Positions 54,305 through 55,986 of a stretch of 55,986 nucleotides of DNA are shown here, in pieces. Within the stretch, counting starts at the first letter, position 1. Every line of letters begins with the position of its first letter. Made by a program: the position numbers and the translations under genes. Origin of the DNA: a virus. Below the pieces are notes generated by a model, which was not told the origin of the DNA, searched no databases, and saw only the letters and a program-made list of their open reading frames with translations. The stretch covers positions 1-55,986 of the IMG/VR virus record IMGVR_UViG_3300043411_001213. One strand, 5' to 3'.

Positions 54305-55352
54305 TGTGCAATTTCCGCTTCCCATCCATCGTCCAAAGCAACAGTTCCGCCAACGCTACCTGATGATTGAAGCCCATGGCACTGACCTCAGACCACGTCA
54401 GGTCGTAAGCTCGCAGGTGCGAGTTGAACAGCCCGGCCAAAATCGCCGGATCGACACCGCGAGAGGCCGCGATTTCGTTCAATGGCGCCTCACCGAGCAG
54501 GACCCCAACGAGCATGCGCACAAGCTGCGCATCTCGCCACGACTGCGGTGTTTCAGGGTATTTCGTCGATTTTCTGATGAAAAGTCGTGAAGATTCAGCG
54601 ATTTTCATCCATTTTTCCGCATAAAACGGCAGTTTTTTGTCAATTTCTTCAGCGTACGCACGCTTAAAGGTGTCCGGAAATGCGGCCAAATCCTGTATTT
54701 TCAGCGGTGAAATCTCTTCAATCTTGCGGAAAATCGTCCTGCTGGAGATGCCCAACTCATCAGCCTTGTCCTTGGCAGAGGCTTTTCCAGCCAAAACATC
54801 CAGCGCTGCCTCGTATGCTGCGGCCTTTCGCTTGGGCAAAGTCGGCTCAGGGCGGGTTCTTTTGATGGCACCAGGGGCGAATCCGTATTTCCGACGGATG
54901 CCGTGGAGCGTGTATTTGGCAATGCCAAGGGCAGCGGCCCCCTGATCGAGGCTGACCACACCGAGTTCAAGCCTTGTCAGCGTGTCGTAGAGGGTCTCCA
55001 GTCGGTCACCCCAATTTGTCAGGATTAGCTTCAGGCTCTTGATCGGCAATTTGAGCATCTTCGACGCATCGTCCGGCGTGATGATCCCCTTCTGCACATT
55101 GAGCAGGGTCGGGATCGTGTCCCGCGGCTTGAGAATGACCTTTGGATCCGCTGACTTATCCGACCCGGTCAGTGGCAGAAGATCGAGGACTTCGACATTG
55201 TAGAAGTTCGCCACTTTGATGATGTGACTGTCCGGGATGCGATTCACCTTGCGCCACCGATAGATAGCTGCCGGTGTCAGCTTCAGCTCTCTGGCCAGCT
55301 TGGTCGGGTTATTGGTCAGGGTCGTGACCGAGGTCAGGTCTGGTGAGGCCAT
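54297..55352 (-). CDS. Multi-helix-turn-helix DNA-binding protein
   Basis: 351 residues. N-terminal Cro/CI-like HTH (LTNNPTKLARELKLTPAAIYRWRKVNRIPDSHIIKVANFYNV), then further HTH-like segments: LDQGAAALGIAKYTLHGIRRKYG, SAKDKADELGISSRTIFRKIEEI and LNEIAASRGVDPAILAGLFNSHL. The first looks like a repressor, the rest like repeated recognition modules. It could be the DNA-recognising partner of the terminase, or a late-operon regulator; the inverted repeat just upstream (55356-55380) suggests it binds its own control region. Overlaps the next gene by 8 bases. Confidence 0.65.
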   Translation of the reverse strand: MASPDLTSVTTLTNNPTKLARELKLTPAAIYRWRKVNRIPDSHIIKVANFYNVEVLDLLPLTGSDKSADPKVILKPRDTIPTLLNVQKGIITPDDASKMLKLPIKSLKLILTNWGDRLETLYDTLTRLELGVVSLDQGAAALGIAKYTLHGIRRKYGFAPGAIKRTRPEPTLPKRKAAAYEAALDVLAGKASAKDKADELGISSRTIFRKIEEISPLKIQDLAAFPDTFKRAYAEEIDKKLPFYAEKWMKIAESSRLFIRKSTKYPETPQSWRDAQLVRMLVGVLLGEAPLNEIAASRGVDPAILAGLFNSHLRAYDLTWSEVSAMGFNHQVALAELLLWTMDGKRKLHND

Positions 55353-55355
55353 CTT

Positions 55356-55408
55356 CTGTGTCCTTGTAAAGTAGACACAGAGTACTTGCTGGACGCTTAT
55401 ATTGTCAA
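55356..55408 (-). promoter_or_regulatory. Promoter/operator candidate for the multi-HTH gene
   Basis: On the - strand TTGACA (55403-55408) and TACTCT (55379-55384) with an 18-base spacer point at the multi-HTH gene. The inverted repeat CTGTGTC 55356-55362 / GACACAG 55374-55380 overlaps the -10 side and the start of transcription and is a likely operator. Confidence 0.5.
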
Positions 55409-55427
55409 GAACGTTGGTGTGTTCAGT

Positions 55428-55500
55428 TTTTCATATATGAAAACGGACCACAAATGTGGTTCGTGTCGGGTTAACCCACACCAAGGTTCTATGTCCTTGG
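55428..55500. promoter_or_regulatory. Palindrome cluster between RHH and multi-HTH genes
   Basis: Perfect 16-bp palindrome TTTTCATATATGAAAA at 55428-55443, then ACCACAAATGTGGT at about 55448-55461, GGTTAACC near 55469-55476, and CCAAGG/CCTTGG at 55481-55486 and 55495-55500. Short, symmetrical and intergenic, they look like protein-binding sites, possibly for the adjacent ribbon-helix-helix protein. Confidence 0.55.
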
Positions 55501-55513
55501 TTGTAATTGGCAC

Positions 55514-55786
55514 TCAGTGATGGGCTGCGTTGAGTTTCGATTCAAGAATCGCTCGAACCAACCCGGACGTTGAAGTTCCAAGCATCTCAGCATCACGCTT
55601 CAGTTTCGCTTCGGTGCTCGCGTCAAATCTGCATGTTTTGCGATCAGTTTTGACGAACTCGCTAACCTGGCTCAGATCGTACTCTGATACCAAATCTCTG
55701 ATTACGTGTGACAAATTTCCTTTAGCCATGGCGTTTAATGACTCAATGTCATGTTGGGTCAGTGTAATCATCATCGGTGCAGACAT
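55514..55786 (-). CDS. Ribbon-helix-helix (Arc/CopG-type) DNA-binding protein
   Basis: 90 residues starting MSAPMMITLTQHDIESLNAMAKGNLSHV after GGAG. The C-terminal part KTCRFDASTEAKLKRDAEMLGTSTSGLVRAILESKL has the strand (TCRFDAS), first helix and second helix with the turn typical of RHH regulators. The N-terminal half resembles other phage-borne proteins and may be a second domain. It is the first gene of the - strand and probably an early regulator controlling the adjacent palindromes. Confidence 0.7.
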   Translation of the reverse strand: MSAPMMITLTQHDIESLNAMAKGNLSHVIRDLVSEYDLSQVSEFVKTDRKTCRFDASTEAKLKRDAEMLGTSTSGLVRAILESKLNAAHH

Positions 55787-55817
55787 TTCGGTTCTCCAGT
55801 TGAGTTAACGCTTGTAG

Positions 55818-55844
55818 TGTATAGCTGATAGCTTTGTCTGTCAA
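55818..55844 (-). promoter_or_regulatory. Promoter for the RHH gene (leftward)
   Basis: Read on the - strand: TTGACA (55839-55844), 15-base spacer, TATACA (55818-55823), then about 31 bases to the ATG at 55786 with GGAG in between. Perfect -35 and 4/6 -10; the short spacer lowers the score. Confidence 0.6.
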
Positions 55845-55866
55845 GGGTAACTACAAAAGTTTAGAA

Positions 55867-55986
55867 ATGCTAGCGGGATTTTTTGGTGGGTTGGGCACAA
55901 CTCTTAAGGCCCAGGCCGTGGAAAAGCTGGCCCGTCTGGGCGTGGGCGTGGGCGTGGGCGTGGGCGTGGGCGTGGGCGTGGGCGTG
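55867..55986 (+). CDS. Possible gene start running into Gly-Val repeat (partial)
   Basis: ATG at 55867 opens a frame: MLAGFFGGLGTTLKAQAVEKLARL, then Gly-Val pairs encoded by the GGGCGT repeat to the end of the window. There is no clear ribosome-binding site, but the frame is in phase with the repeat, and a small glycine-rich, membrane-like protein would be plausible. It points away from the RHH gene on the other strand. It may equally be non-coding; only the sequence beyond the window can tell. Confidence 0.3.
   Translation, partial: MLAGFFGGLGTTLKAQAVEKLARLGVGVGVGVGVGVGVGV
55938..55986 (+). repeat. (GGGCGT)8 tandem repeat at the end of the window
   Basis: Eight perfect copies of GGGCGT plus one base, reaching the last base of the window. 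Eight G-triplets separated by three bases form a canonical G-quadruplex pattern (G3N3G3N3G3N3G3). The sequence breaks here, which suggests either an assembly end caused by the repeat or a real terminal/tandem element of unknown length. Confidence 0.9.

Noticed and set aside
1-55986. Integrase and attachment site (temperate phage)
   Set aside because: No integrase, excisionase or att-like duplicated tRNA end is visible. The DUF4224-like fragment alone is not evidence, although missing sequence beyond the window could hold one.

Overview
The window reads as most of the genome of a tailed, lambda-like (siphovirus-type) bacteriophage that brings much of its own replication machinery. A nested Rz/Rz1 spanin pair points to a Gram-negative host. 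The base composition is GC-rich by eye, which would fit a proteobacterium, but I cannot name the host. The combination of SNF2 helicase, AEP primase-helicase, a DNA polymerase, S49 head protease and lambda-type tail loosely recalls chi-like/Casjensviridae phages; that is an inference from layout only. The sequence starts inside a helicase gene and stops inside a (GGGCGT)n repeat, so it is probably a genome broken at that repeat.

Left arm (1-21.9 kb, all + strand): DNA metabolism in tightly coupled genes, many with ATGA or TGATG stop/start overlaps. In order: SNF2 helicase end; a zinc protein with seven 15-residue repeats; primase-helicase; a possible ssDNA-binding protein behind a clear sigma70-type promoter; a DnaQ-like exonuclease; HNH-MazG; dNMP kinase; a 970-residue fusion of a 5' nuclease (FEN/Pol I type) with a family B DNA polymerase; a second DEDD exonuclease; a RecU-like nuclease; ATP-dependent DNA ligase; SbcD- and SbcC-like recombination nuclease; dCMP deaminase; thymidylate synthase. 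Homing-endonuclease-like genes sit at gene boundaries (1.4, 7.4, 16.9 kb), and a decayed one at 20.5 kb.

Right arm (21.95-55.8 kb, - strand, read from the right): ribbon-helix-helix protein, multi-HTH protein, small and large terminase, portal, lysis genes (DUF5675-like protein, holin, Rz/Rz1), a surface cassette (SGNH hydrolase, fibre-like low-complexity proteins), S49 head protease with internal scaffold start, decoration protein, major capsid protein, neck genes, tail tube, tail chaperones with a canonical -1 frameshift heptamer, tape measure, M/L-like tail proteins, a K-I-J triple fusion, a glycine-rich tail fibre and its putative assembly protein. A large Vsr/EDxHD-type homing endonuclease lies in the opposite orientation between capsid and neck genes, with its own promoter and a bidirectional terminator.

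The two arms converge at about 21.94 kb, where a truncated DUF4224-like reading frame ends. A recurring feature is intergenic DNA built almost wholly of inverted repeats (1224-1409, 5978-6171, 6884-6919, 15370-15400, 21748-21844, 35707-35803, 36479-36550). These look like structured RNA leaders or processing sites and are not explained by the protein genes. The strongest leads are the 5'-nuclease/PolB fusion, the four-domain structured region at 1224-1409 and the density of homing endonucleases at different stages of fusion and decay.
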